NCBI GenBank assembly: GCA_963662155.1
Contig: OY759266.1
Span: 62,829,411-62,893,410, forward strand
Length of the DNA stretch: 64,000 bases
Direction: 5' to 3'
DNA from: Lamellibrachia columna
Taxonomy: Eukaryota; Annelida; Polychaeta; Sabellida; Siboglinidae
Position numbers and translations under genes: made by a program
Notes under the pieces: generated by a model
Told to the model about the DNA's origin: nothing
Seen by the model: the letters and a program-made list of their open reading frames with translations, nothing else
Database searches by the model: none
Part shown: positions 32,620-44,155 of the stretch, piece after piece
Numbering within the stretch: the first letter of the stretch is position 1
Layout: every line of letters begins with the position of its first letter

Positions 32620-33072
32620 ATGTTTACTCTGTACACTACGCCAATGCAGCGCTTATTCAGAAGACATGGAGTACACTACCACAAATATGCGGATGACATT
32701 CAACTACATGCTTCCTACAATCCAGCTGTGCTGGGCGACCAAGCGGAAACAGTGAGGCAACTCACAGAATGTATTAGGGAAGTTGGACAATGGATGACTC
32801 TTCGTATGCTAAAGTTAAATGATGACACAACTGAGATGATTACTTTTATATTAAAACATAATCTCAAGTTATATGGAGTTTGCTGTATGACCATTGGAGC
32901 TGACATCATTTCACCAGTAGACTGCGTACGAAATTTGGGAGTTCATATGGATCAACATCTGACGACGACACATCATGTGACAGCTGTGTATGCTGCTTGT
33001 AATTATCATCTATACAGACTATCATCAATACGTCACTATCTCACAACAGAAGCCACGATGGTAGTGTTGTAA
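32620..33072 (+). pseudogene. LINE-delta RT palm/thumb part
   Basis: 150 codons: YHKYADDIQLHASYNP (motif C), ECIREVGQWMTLRMLKLNDD-type motif D/E region, VRNLGVHMDQHLTTTHHV and the HLYRLSSIRHYLT region. It ends in a stop at 33,070-33,072; homology goes on in another phase (VNALVTSRLDFCNSLL). Confidence 0.88.
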
Positions 33073-33074
33073 AT

Positions 33075-33557
33075 GCACTTGTGACCTCTCGCTTAGATTT
33101 CTGTAATTCGCTTTTGGTAAACCATTCGGCATCACAGATACTTCGACTGCAACGAGTACAGAACAATGCTTCTAGACTAATTACGCGCACCAGTATGCAC
33201 GACCACATAATACCAGTCTTAAGGGGCTTACACTGGCTGCTGGTAGCAAGTCGAATACATTTCAAGGTGCTAGTGCTGGCGTACCGATGCGTCAATGGTT
33301 TGGCGCCGACTTATTTGGTCGAACTTTTACACATACGAACTCCTGATGGGCGTCTACGCAAGGACTATGCGCCAACACTGCACCAATGCATCACTAAGAA
33401 GAGCATTGGTGAATCTGCATTTGGAACAACAGCGCCTCGACTATGGAATTCATTGCCCGCAGACATTCTTAATTCCAAGACGCTAACAATTTTTAGGAAG
33501 TCTTTAAAGACTCACCTTTTTACTAGTCACTTCAAATATGAAGAGAATATTATGTGA
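33075..33557 (+). pseudogene. LINE-delta C-terminal region
   Basis: 158 codons from 33081: TSRLDFCNSLLVNHSASQ, LQRVQNNASRLITRTSMHD, IPVLRGLHWLLVASRIHFKV, YLVELLHIRTPDGRLR and PRLWNSLPADILNSKTLTIF. This is the standard post-RT part of L2/CR1-type LINEs, with its natural stop. Confidence 0.88.
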
Positions 33558-33778
33558 TGGACACTATGGGTGGACTATTTGTGATATACATTAATTTTGC
33601 ATTAGGATTCTCACCAGATTTTAAGGTTTTCTAAATTATTTTATTTATTTATTTCTAAAGTAATTTTATTTATTTATTCAGTGTTTACACATGTTTGTTT
33701 ATATTTAAGTAGTATTTTACACAATGTGAATAGTATTTTATACCATATACAGCGCATTGATCCTTATAGTCGCCGAAG

Positions 33779-34235
33779 TCTGACAATGCTAAACTAGAAC
33801 AATACATTCGTAGACCTAACCTTAGGTTTGAAGAAATATCAGAGGCGGTGGGGGCTGCGGAGATTGAAAATAAACTGATCTGCATCATAAATAACCAGAT
33901 GAAAATGACCCCCAGGAAGCTCAGGAAATTGAGCGCGTTCACCAAAATCGGCCGCCAAGTCGCCGATGGACGCCCCCCGCATGGTTATTGTCCGACTCAA
34001 GTGTGATCGTCGCCGTGACGCTATCTACAAATATCGGGGCAACTTGAAGACAAACAGTACAACTTTGGTTTCAAATCGTATTTTTGAAAATTAAGATTTA
34101 ACCAAGCTAAGCTCGGAGCTGTTATACTGACTGAGAAAGCTAAAGAAAGCCGGTGAAAAATTCTGACTGCTGGTTATACAGCGGACACATTCTGGTGAAA
34201 GACCAAAATATGAAAATTCGTCAAATCCACACTAA
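33779..34235 (+). pseudogene. L1/Tx1-type ORF1 relic (RRM and C-terminal domain)
   Basis: Frame-broken. It reads LEQYIRRPNLRFEEISEAVG (compare E.Y.RR.NLR..GI.E of L1-type ORF1), KLICIINNQMKM, FTKIGRQVADGRPP, then VRLKCDRRRDAIYKYRGNLK, DLTKLSSELLY, LRKLKKAGEKF and MKIRQIH with stops between. This is a nucleic-acid-binding ORF1 protein of a LINE lineage not otherwise seen in this window. It directly follows the LINE-delta 3' end. Confidence 0.65.
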
Positions 34236-36130
34236 GCTAGACCTGTGCTTCTAGGTCTCCGCTTGCACGTGCTTGCATAATGCCCGAGGTTGTCTATTTG
34301 TGGTCTGCAGGCCGTCGCCTAATGTATTGCTTTAAGGTAGCGTAACTAAAACTTTCATCGTCTCTCTCGCAGTGGGATTGGTAAGAAAGAAGAGCACAAA
34401 CTTTGATTCGCAAATGCCGAATTATCTTGTTGCCTACTGTAACGCTAGGTAACGTCATTTAACACTGTCAACGTGTGAATTAGTTACACTCACAAAGGGA
34501 TTAACTTGTTACGCTAACGAACTACGAATGTTTTAATTTGATGGCGCTGAGCAAGACTGACTTACACATGTTGCCTCACGGTCACAAAATGTATTTATTT
34601 GTTGCTGTAAACTACATTCTATGATCGTGACAATGTAAATGTAATGTGAATATCGCTTTATTGCTTTATTACGATTATTATTATTATTCCATGTATTGTG
34701 TTTTAAAATTAAACCTATTTACTATCATGAATTATTATTTTTTACTGTACCATTTAATTATAATAAAAATCATTAATGTACAATGTTTCTAAGTATTACT
34801 TAAATTGCAGTTCTTGGCTGCACTTATGATGTGCACATATCAAGTTACCAATTCTACACCTGAATTTCCTAATTAAAATGGTGATAACGTTAGGATTATA
34901 TAAGTCAAAGAAACAAGAAGTTTGCCTTATCATAGGAATGAATCAAAGTCGTTAAAGATAACTTAGTTAATGAATGTTCTACTTTGTGATGCAAACGTTA
35001 GTCAAACATAGAGTAAAATGCATTTCGTTTAAGTTCCGTACTCAGCCATCTTTGCTAAAGAAATGGCTCGTGGAAATAAAGCTTTCAAACTTGAGGTCGC
35101 CAAGAACAAACTTGTTCCGACAGCCACACGGAGAAGGTGGCAGCCTTGGGTTATCCTGGTACAAAACTATCTTTGGAAGATGATGATGTCATGAATTTTA
35201 ATTAAGCATTTGAATCACACACTTCTGAAAGTGTTTCAAATGACAAGCCCACAGCCCCAGGCGAGTTGACTAGCTTAACTAAGTCACTATAGATGCTGCC
35301 ATAGTTACTGACATTTTGAAGAGAATGTTTTCATAAGACTGCTGATCACAAACATAAAGGAAAATTTATAAGAACATTGACAAGCTGAAAAGAATACAAA
35401 CCTGATCAACTAAGCTTATCTCAGAAGTTCAATGTTTTACACACGGAACCATATTGCTGCCATGTGTAGAAAGAAAACAATTTATCAAAAGTTCGACTTA
35501 ATAAGTCGAAATTCCAAAACTCTAAACGTTCAATTTACTGGGCCCAAGTTCCTAAATTCGCATATTTAAGGGGACATTCGGCCATGACCCCTCTTGGCTT
35601 AAACATTTCGTTTTTGCCATTGTCACATGTTGCTCCACCACACGGTAGCATGGTAAACTAATGGGTGACAAAGCTTGCCCACTTTGGCCTCCCTATATTT
35701 TGTGAGATATTGAAAACGCCATAATTAACGCTTGTTCACTGGAAAGGTAATAAGGTTATATGATGTTCTTCATATTAATATAAAAGTTGTCTTCGTTTAT
35801 TTGACGTCATCTCTTTACACTGACGTCCATGCGTGGACATTTCAGAACGTTTTACCATGACGTCCACGTGCGAACGTTACGTAGCGTTTTACAATGACGT
35901 CCGTGCTCAGACGTTATAGTTACACGCTATCCATAAAGTAAGCTACGTTATGCCTTTTTGAGACCCCCATCTCATCCATTAACCAATTACTGTGCTCTCA
36001 TCACAACCAGTCGTAGCACGAGATGATGATCTTTGTGCGTCCCTATTCGTGATAATGCTTAATTATTCTGGTAGTTTGCGCCTCTGAGCTCAGCTTCCGG
36101 AGGACACAGGCGCTATAGATATTTTTACTA
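34236..36130. other. Non-coding stretch
   Basis: Mostly AT-rich. A 69-codon plus frame (34974-35183) has a weak THAP-zinc-finger look (CISFKFRTQPSLLKKWLVEI) but no C2CH cysteines. Near 35,570-35,600 a GGGGACATTCGGCCATGACC motif echoes 8,322-8,350. Three imperfect units around TTTTACCATGACGTCC lie at 35,810-35,925. Confidence 0.45.
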
Positions 36131-36133
36131 TTA

Positions 36134-36328
36134 TTAGCTTGTGGCCATACGTTGCTGGTTAACTTCCCTGAGTTCGTTCTGAAAACCGTAAATATGCGGT
36201 AGGTGATACATAACTATTGGCTTTCCAATTGGAGACCCTTGCTTTTGCAATGGTTTGATAACCTGGGTATTCCAAATATGGGCCATGCTATCAAATTCTT
36301 CCCAGAAGAGAGAGAAATATAGAGACAT
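36134..36328 (-). pseudogene. Possible integrase-core-type transposase C-terminal fragment
   Basis: 64 codons: LFWEEFDSMAHIWNTQVIKP, GSPIGKPIVMYHLPHIYGFQ and NELREVNQQ. The pattern W-N-T/S-H-x-I-R, P-x-G-x-P and L-P-x-L-Y-G is what I recall from the C-terminal end of integrase-core proteins in animal genomes. No catalytic residues lie in this piece. Could also be a host exon. Confidence 0.35.
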
Positions 36329-36361
36329 ATTAATTTAGTGTGAAAAATGCATAAAAGATTC

Positions 36362-36646
36362 TCAATAACAATTTATGAAGATACTATCATAACGTACCAT
36401 AGGCCTGCATCTCTTCTTGTCTTTTCCCATAAGCCGTAAGGATCGTTGGGGCAGCATTGATGACTTTCTAACCAGCTCTCTCCACGTTTCCCTGTTCTCG
36501 ACAGCCCTCTGGGAGTCAGCGAACTCCATTCCTGTCCACTCTTTGATGTTATCTTCCCACTTCTGCTTCTGTCTACCTCTTCGTCCCCACCCCTCTCTTA
36601 CAGTACCTTGCAAGAGTCTTTGAAAGGCCAGATGATCATGATACAT
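36362..36646 (-). pseudogene. RTE-like LINE C-terminal piece
   Basis: 94 codons, with RQKQKWEDNIKEWTGMEFAD, SQRAVENRETWRELVRKSS and PQRSLRLM, the conserved C terminus of RTE/pol-like LINE proteins. The end after RLMGKDKK is probably beyond the element's natural stop. Confidence 0.8.
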
Positions 36647-37200
36647 GACCGTACCACTTCAGTTTACGCTTCTTAACTGTTGTAAGAAGGTCGTCATATG
36701 GTCCGATGGCTTGTTTGATTTTGTTGCGGACAGCTTCGTTAGTAACATGGTCTTTGTATGATATGCGCAAGATCTTCCGAAAGCATCTCATTTCTATGGC
36801 TTTTATCATTTTCTGTAGATCTGCTGAGAGTGTCCATGTTTAAGAAGCGTACATAAAGATGGACATGACAAGGGAGCGCATCAGCCTTATTTTCGAACTG
36901 ACAGTGATGTTTCTGTCGTTCCATAAGGGTTGCAACCTTGTTAGTGCTGCTGTTGTTTGTGCAATCCTAACAAGTATCTCCGGTTTGGAACCCTCATCTG
37001 TGATAATTAATCCCAAGTACCTGAAGCTTGTTACTGTCTCAAGTCTTCCTTCTTTTGTCACAGAGATCTAGGATGTCTGCTCTGACCCATGGTTTCTTTG
37101 TCCGACGGTGTTTTCCAAGGATCTCGCTGGCTGTGTCGGTCACTATTTTGTTGAAGGTTTCCCACCTATCATTGCTTTGAATGCTTCTGCTACATCAGGC
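36395..37200 (-). mobile_element. RTE/pol-like LINE relic, internally deleted
   Basis: On the minus strand from 37,200: RPDVAEAFKAMIGGK, IVTDTASEILGKHRRTKKPW, VRADILDLCDKRR (endonuclease-RT linker), then directly GRLETVTSFRYLGLIITDEG, IRLMRSLVMSIFMYAS, TLSADLQKMIKAIEMRCFRK, then LARYCKR-type sequence and GWGRRGRQKQKWEDNIKEWT, then RETWRELVRKSSMLPQR. The RT core between linker and thumb is missing. Frameshifts are present. Confidence 0.82.
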
Positions 37201-37303
37201 CTGCATACTAAAAAAAATAACGCGCAAAAGCATGACGTCTGATGAGCGCTGTGGTGATATGTGTTGTGATAGGTGTGGTGATAGGTGCGGTGGAATCGTG
37301 GAA

Positions 37304-37539
<236 letters not shown>

Positions 37540-39640
37540 TTCTTTGGGGGTGGGGTTTGAAACTGTTGAGCAAATTTTGTTTAACTGTAACATTTTCCAG
37601 AAGTCATCCCAGAAAAACACGGCTGATTCTGTTTCAAATTTTTGTCGATTGCGCCCTACTACTCTTTACAGTACAAACACTGACGAGTACATTGTTGTTT
37701 TTTTAATGCTAATCTAAAAGATATGACAACACTGATCTTGACATTTGTTTATTTCATAGCTACAAACCAACTATCACAGAAGCAAGAAAACCTTGGAGAA
37801 GGGAAATACGGAGCTCAGTACGTAAACCGTGTCTTTCCGTTATCATAAAATTAATAATGTCTTATAATGCAAACAGCCCAAATAATACAAGTGGTCTTAA
37901 ATTACGACCGTTCATACAAATTTCAATTATTTTATTGGGTCACGCCCTCATGAAAAAATATAACTTTCCTAAAAAAAAACATTGTTATGATAGTTATCAT
38001 GACTAAAGTATGGAACAATTGTTTACCATTGTTTCGTAGTGGACAAAAGTTAATTGTGGATTGAAATCTATAGCATTGGTAATTATTATTATTATAAGGA
38101 TGTTTACAACTATTAATTCTGTAGATCTGCCCAAGGACAAGGTGGGAGGAACATCGACGCCGTGATGACGGTCGTCAAAGCCGTCTGTAATGGGTGAATA
38201 TACGCAAAGTGTTACAGGTGTCAAAAATTCTACGAACTTTCAATTATCTAAAAACAATATTGCCCACAACAACATTTGTTGCTTGATATTCCAGGACGGA
38301 ATTATATACGGGTGATTCTTGACGAAAGTGTAGTGACTGCGACAAACGGTGGCGTCACATCCCGCAGCCTGATTAATCGAGGCTATTGAAATGGTTAGTG
38401 GCGCCACAGGTGGGGAATTTGGGCTTAAGAATCCGCCATCTTTCGGATAGACATGTGTGACGGAGTAACGGAATATTCATTTATCTTTCGGACTTGCTCG
38501 TTATTGTGAAATATTACGACGGTCAGCGGTATATAGCGTCATTTCAGAAACGTTACGTTTTAAAACATACTTACTAAAACATTTATCAAACATGTTTACG
38601 ATATTCGGCCACCGTTTTACAGTGGCCACGTTTTTCCACGACTACGATTAGCGTCTTTGAGTTTGGGCATCGCCGCCAGAGGCAGCGAGGGTAAGGGTGA
38701 ATGTGTTGCAGCAAAATTACTGGCCTAACAGTATTCTTATTTAATACAATGCAGGTGTTTCTGCCTATATTTAGACTTACTGGAGTGTAGGTAGAATTAG
38801 CTAGCGGTAGGAATTTGGTTCGAAGAACGTCGCAAATGTCACAAATTGGTGCCACCAAAAATAAGGATGTCACTGAAATTTTCAAATTGCAGATCTTTTT
38901 ATGAGATGGTGGTAGCTATGATAAATTGAATTGTGAAAAAGTTTAAGAATTGAAGTACTTTTTTAAAGACGTAAATACGTTTTGTTAGATTATTGGCACT
39001 GAACCTAAAAACGGCACCAAAATGGGGCATTTGTTATAGCCACTAATAAAAACACCTATGTTCAAAGTTAATCGAACAAAGAAGAGTTGGGCTGAACTGA
39101 AGTTGATGTTGCGATTCCACCATCTGTACTCCTTTACTAGTGGTATGTGATTATGTACACAGTAATTGGCTCTGTAATCATGTAATAATAAGAAACCAGT
39201 AATAACTACTGCTGTCACGGTTCCGGGTCTAGAACCAAAACTGTGGGTCCCAGTAGGTACTGCGGGTATTGGTTCTTTCTGGACCTGGAACTGTCACAGC
39301 ACCAGTCATCATTAATTAATTCACACATTGTGGTATTCTAACTGATCATCAGAGAATCACATTATTATTGACTTTTTTAGAGTATGGTCAATTAGATGAT
39401 TTATATAATAAATATGGTGAATTAATTAAAACAGACCAGAGCATGATTCAAGACATGTGTTTGATCTGTCATGCATTTAGTATCCTGGCTATGTTTGACA
39501 TAAATATTAGTTTACACAAAGGTAGGGCAATGTAGGGAATTTATACATAGGAGCCAGTTAATTGCAGATTCTAACTTTGAGTTCCGTCCTTATTGGCTAA
39601 AGAAGAAAGGACGGAACAGGTCAACTCTTGTGCTAGCATC
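37540..39640. other. Non-coding stretch
   Basis: No gene recognised. It contains an imperfect hairpin at 39,211-39,300 (see findings). Several 60-100-codon frames show no motif. Confidence 0.5.
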
Positions 39641-39649
39641 TGTCGCCTA

Positions 39650-40985
39650 AAAATATATATAAATGATTTGGAGGATGACATATCTAGCAAAGTATTCAAA
39701 TTTGCAGATAAAACAAAAATATTCAGAAAAGTTACTAATGATACAGATAAACAAAGTTTACAGCATGATCTAGAAAATTAGTTAAAAAGCAAGGTAATGT
39801 CTAACCAATCTTTTATGTTTTTTTGTAAGAAATTACAAAGTGGGTAGATGACAGTGGATGTTGTCTACTTAGATTTTGAGAAAGCTTTCGATAAAGTGCC
39901 ACATCAAAGATTGTTGCTTAAACTAAAAGCCCATGGTATAGGTAATGATGTAATCAATTGGATAGAAAAGTGGCTTACACACAGAAGACAGAGAGTAATA
40001 GTAGATGGTGAGATTTCAAACTGGAAATCTGTTTTGAGTGGGGTACCACAGGGATCAGTATTAGGCCCTATACCGTTTTTAATATATATCTATATATAAT
40101 TATATATATATATATATATATAAATGATTTGGAAGATGACATATCTAGCAAAGTACTCAAATTGGCAGATTACACAAAAGTATTCAGAAAGGTTACTAAT
40201 GATACAGATAAACAAAGTTTACAGGATGATCTAGATAAATTAGTTAAATGGTCAGAAAAATGGCAGATGTTATTCAATTTCAGGAATTGTAAATGTATAC
40301 ACATAGGACATGGAAACATGGAAGAAGAATATAAAATGGGGGATGCTGTACTAGGTAGAACTACACAAAAAAAGATCCTAGTAGTAACATTTAGTGCTGA
40401 CATGAAAGTTTCAGAGCAATGTGGGATTGCTGCTTCGAAAGGAAATCAAATCCTAGGGCTAATTAGGTGAACTATCATGTATAACGAGAAACAGCTAATT
40501 GTACCCCTGTACAGAGCAATAGTTAGACCACATTTGGAATATTTTATTCAAGCATGGAGGCCATATCGTAAAAAGGACATAGACTAGCTAGAAAGAATAC
40601 AACGAAGAGCAACTAAAATGATTCCAGAATTGAGAGACCTTAGTTGCGAAAGTCGCTTATTACAATGTGGTTTGACAACCCTAGAGACCAGGAGACTAAG
40701 AGGAGACCAAATAGAAGTGTTTAATATAGTGAATGGTTATGAGAATGTTGACAGGAATACATGTATGTTCTTCAAACTTAAAGAAGGCAGTAGAACCAGA
40801 GGACACAAAGCAGCATTAGTTAAGGAGCAGTGTAGGTTGGACATGAGAAAGTCCTCTTTCTCACAAAGGGTGATAAATGAATGGAACAAACTGCCAAATG
40901 ATTGTGTTAATGCTAGTATTGTGAATATGTTTAGAAATAGAATTGACAGATATTTGATCAGGGCGGGCTACACATAGATGAGAAA
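39650..40985 (+). mobile_element. LINE-beta copy 7: two out-of-order pieces
   Basis: A first piece (39,652-39,785) covers YINDLEDDISSKVFKFAD to the DKQSLQHDLEN region. It is followed by upstream RT sequence (SCLTN-like at 39,795, VVYLDFEKAFDKVPHQ at 39,857, SGVPQGSVLGP at 40,037) that runs on through a second copy of the same INDLEDD block (40,125) to the 3' end. The piece order shows a partial duplication or two insertions. The RT box is KLADYTKVF (ADD to ADY) in the second piece. Confidence 0.85.
40618..40977 (+). pseudogene. LINE-beta copy 7: C-terminal region
   Basis: 119 codons: MIPELRDLSCESRLLQCGLT, RRLRGDQIEVFNIVNGYEN, RTRGHKAALVKEQCRLDMRK, NEWNKLPNDCVNASIVNMF and the final YLIRAGYT. 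It equals the last part of the intact ORF2 and keeps the natural stop. Confidence 0.88.
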
Positions 40986-41154
40986 ATTGTTGGACTCTCA
41001 ATAAGCCAATAAATCCTTGTTTTAAAGTGTTGATGTCTTCACCTTCCTGCTGATCTCTTGTTGTATACATGTGTTAGTGTCTTCACATCAAATCATATAT
41101 TTTTTATGCCCTATATTTACTATTTTATTTATAAATATACATCTTTTAGATCCT

Positions 41155-41870
41155 TGCTATGTGCTGTTGGCAAGCACCAATGTCTCCTTGGTATGTGCTG
41201 TCGACAAGCACCGATGTCTCCTTGCTATGTGCTGTCAGCAAGCACCAATGTCTCCATGCTATGTACTGTCAGCAAGCACCAATGTCTCCTTGCTATGTGC
41301 TGTATCCAAGCACCAACATCTCCCTGCTATGTGCTGTTGGCAAGCACCAATGTCTCCTTGGTATGTGCTGTCGACAAGCACCAATGTCTTCTTGCTATGT
41401 GCTGTTGGCAAGCACCAATGTCTCCTTGGTATGTGCTGTCGACAAGCACCGATGTCTCCTTGCTATGTGCTGTCAGCAAGCACCAATGTCTCCTTGCTAT
41501 GTACTGTCAGCAAGCACCAATGTCTCCTTGCTATGTGTTGTATCCAAGCACCAACATCTCCCTGCTATGTGCTGTTGGCAAGCACCAATGTCTCCTTGGT
41601 ATGTGCTGTCGACAAGCACCGATGTCTCCTTGCTATGTGCTGTCAGCAAGCACCAATGTCTCCTTGCTATGTACTGTCAGCAAGCACAAATGTCTCCTTG
41701 CTATGTGTTGTATCCAAGCACCAACATCTCCCTGCTATGTGCTGTTGGCAAGCACCAATGTCTCCTTGGTATGTGCTGTCGACAAGCACCAATGTCTTCT
41801 TGCTATGTGCTGTTGGCAAGCACCAATGTCTCCTTGCTATGTGCTGTAGTCAACTACCAAAATCTCCTTG
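41155..41870 (+). repeat. 34-bp minisatellite in copy A, about 21 units
   Basis: Unit GCTATGTGCTGTCAGCAAGC followed by ACCAATGTCTCCTT; centre variants are GTCAGC, GTTGGC, GTCGAC and GTATCC. Since 34 is not a multiple of 3 and no phase has a stop, all three frames are open for 263-320 codons. These are not genes. GTGCT/AGCAC can form a small hairpin. Confidence 0.95.
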
Positions 41871-41885
41871 CTTCTTGTGGTTGTA

Positions 41886-42052
41886 GGCAAGCACAAAGAA
41901 AGCAGCCCAGCCGAGATCAAGAAGGTTCAGATGGAGGAACTTGCTGCAATGTTGTTTACCTCAAAAACCTGCTTGCACCATTCCTACATGCGTACGACTT
42001 CTTCATGCAGACAGTCAAGAACATCAAACAAACTTGGCATACCAGTGTATCT
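41886..42052 (+). other. Possible exon after the 34-bp array, copy A
   Basis: A pyrimidine-rich tract ending TTGTGGTTGTAG (41,874-41,885) looks like a 3' splice site. After it two frames are open; one reads KESSPAEIKKVQMEELAAML, the other LLAPFLHAYDFFMQTVKNIK. The sequence is well conserved in copy B (53,494 on) with substitutions that do not favour either frame clearly. No domain recognised. Confidence 0.4.
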
Positions 42053-42129
42053 GGGTCTGTATTTGAATTTGTTTTGCTGTTTAAGGGTCAGATCACAATA
42101 ATACTGCCTGCTGTACTTTAGATGGTTGT

Positions 42130-43790
42130 AGCTACAGCCAATTTCAGTGATTTTTAACTGGGATGTCACTTGATCTAGTCAGCCAGCAAGTTTCTGTTTT
42201 CTTTCTCCCTCCTCAATTAATTTAGCCCATTGTGAATCAGGGCCATTGGTGTTCATATCTGTAGAGTGTATGAATTGTTTAAAGGTATGAACAGTCAGCT
42301 TAATGTATATATTTAAAAAAAATTATTGAAAGAATTGACTTTGAACATTAAATCGGGTAACTTTGAAAGTGTGAATAGGTTTATGTCATAGTATGTAGTT
42401 GGTTGGAGCCATGTTTGACCTTTTCCAGTGAATTCCACATGGGTCCAGTTGAATATATCTAGTAGGTTGTCCGATGTATTTATAAAAACTAAATGACACA
42501 TTTGCACAAATGAGCTAGCATGTCATAGTGGATACTAGATAGGTTAGATTTTTTTCCAAAATGATTTTGAAATGAAGCAAGAGAAAAATCAAATTGAGGA
42601 TGGAGCTTGTCTCCCACAATTGCTATAAGACTCTATCAAATCTCCAGTTCTCCTGCTCAGGAGAACAAATCTCCCACCATATTTCTGTTGAAATAACATT
42701 CTTTGCAGCCTAACAACATATTGTTAATCCCTCCCCTTACTAATGCCTGAACAATGCAGACCTGTCTAACCTGTGTCCTTGTGTCTTGTGTGTCGTTGGC
42801 ATTGTTTATAAGCCATAGACGAGCAAAGCACTGGCATCTTCGGGTTCCCTAATGTCAACTTGTCACCCACTGTAACCCAGGCTCACATTAATCAGTGTAC
42901 AATCGGTTAACTATCCATTGAGATAATACCTATCGATACATCATGGTATAAGACATATTATGTTTATGTTCACATGCAATAGATACAATACGGCACAGAC
43001 ACTGCTTGAAGAGATCTTTGGGCTAAAGGTGAATGAAAAGTTCCCAAAGAAACTGCTGTAGTAGACATCATGTGGTGTTGGTGTCTGGGAAATAGACGGA
43101 AAATGGTCATTACAGCCACAAAGTAATCATGCTGGAAGTCACTGTTGGACAGGAGGTAAATATATTTCTTGTTCATTACACATTATCAAAGCCCCACTAC
43201 AGTGTGACAGGACTATCAACAGTTATGTAATCGTCACATGTAGAAATGTCTTGTGGACATGTAGTGTGCTAAGATGTTATTAGTCCCCATAAAAAAGTCA
43301 GTAATGTTTTATATGTAGGTGTCACTAGGCCATCTTGACAGAAACAATTCCATTCAAATTAAACAGTTGCCTTGTATTTATTCAAATGTTTTTCTATGGA
43401 AAAGTAGAGGAATGTAACAGAAACATGTAATTTCCAGCTTTTATGATTATTGCTGTCCATATTACACTTACCCAGCATCTCCACGTGAACTCAAGTTGTC
43501 ATGTAAGTATTGATAAGCGTTTTCACTGCAGCTTGGCAGGGGTGTACACATAGAGCACTGATGTTTACATATTATGACATATTTACGAGTCATGTATATG
43601 GCAAGACTCGAATTCTACTAGAAAATAAAGATCTACCACTAAATATAATATGTTCATTCGTCCTTAATTACCTCGTTTTGTCATGTGATAATATTGCCTC
43701 AAGCCCTGAGCTGGTAAGCTTCCAGAAGCTTAGAATTTGATGGCAAGATATGTCATGTAGTAGGCTACGTTGACTAGGTTGTATATTGTA
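42130..43790. other. Intron-like sequence, copy A
   Basis: Non-coding and conserved with 53,730-55,090, except that copy B lacks about 290 bp corresponding to about 43,150-43,435. No RNA gene seen. Confidence 0.55.
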
Positions 43791-43791
43791 G

Positions 43792-43914
43792 ATTGCTCCT
43801 GATAGCAGACATCTGAGTGTGGCTGGATCTCAACAAGTCACAATTTCTGTGAGCAACATGAAGAATGTGGATGTTATCATTAACAATGTTGAGCTGAACA
43901 TGGTAGAAAAACAG
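43792..43914 (+). CDS. Exon b of an unnamed host gene, copy A
   Basis: 123 bp, 41 codons, after acceptor TTGTAG: IAPDSRHLSVAGSQQVTISV then SNMKNVDVIINNVELNMVEK. The donor is CAG|GCAAGT, the usual form of a rare GC donor; both copies share it. I believe such modules belong to large secreted lophotrochozoan proteins of unknown role, but that is memory only. Phase 0 at both ends. Confidence 0.55.
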
Positions 43915-44155
43915 GCAAGTTGGATAATTCCCATGGATGACCCTTACAACTAATCACCTAAAATGTGTACTGAATATAGTAGACAAACAGAGAAGTTGGA
44001 TACTTCCCATAGGTTACCCTTACACCTAATCAACTAAAATGTGTATTGAATGTTGTTGGATACTTCCCATGGATGACCCTTACAACTAATCAATCTAAAA
44101 TGTGTACTGAATGTGGTAGAAAAAACAGGCAAGTTAGATACAACTAATCAACTAA
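43912..44155. repeat. Degenerate 60-80-bp repeats in intron, copy A
   Basis: About four diverged units with TTGGATACTTCCCATGG and GACCCTTACAACTAATCA. The matching place in copy B has regular 60-bp units. Confidence 0.8.

Larger units (their letters stand above)
32605..33790 (+). mobile_element. LINE-delta: RT and C-terminal region, 5'-truncated
   Basis: Begins at RT motif B (VLGPVMFTLYTTPM), has an intact catalytic box HKYADDIQLHAS and runs to a 3' end with TATACAGCGCATTGAT near 33,747-33,764. One frameshift separates the two open pieces near 33,065. Confidence 0.85.

Noticed and set aside
34974..35183. Possible THAP domain
   Set aside because: The P-x-L-x-x-K-W-L stretch fits, but the zinc-binding cysteines and the AVPTIF-like end are absent.
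41058..42121. Three long Cys-rich frames (263, 271 and 320 codons)
   Set aside because: All come from the 34-bp minisatellite, which lacks stops in every phase.
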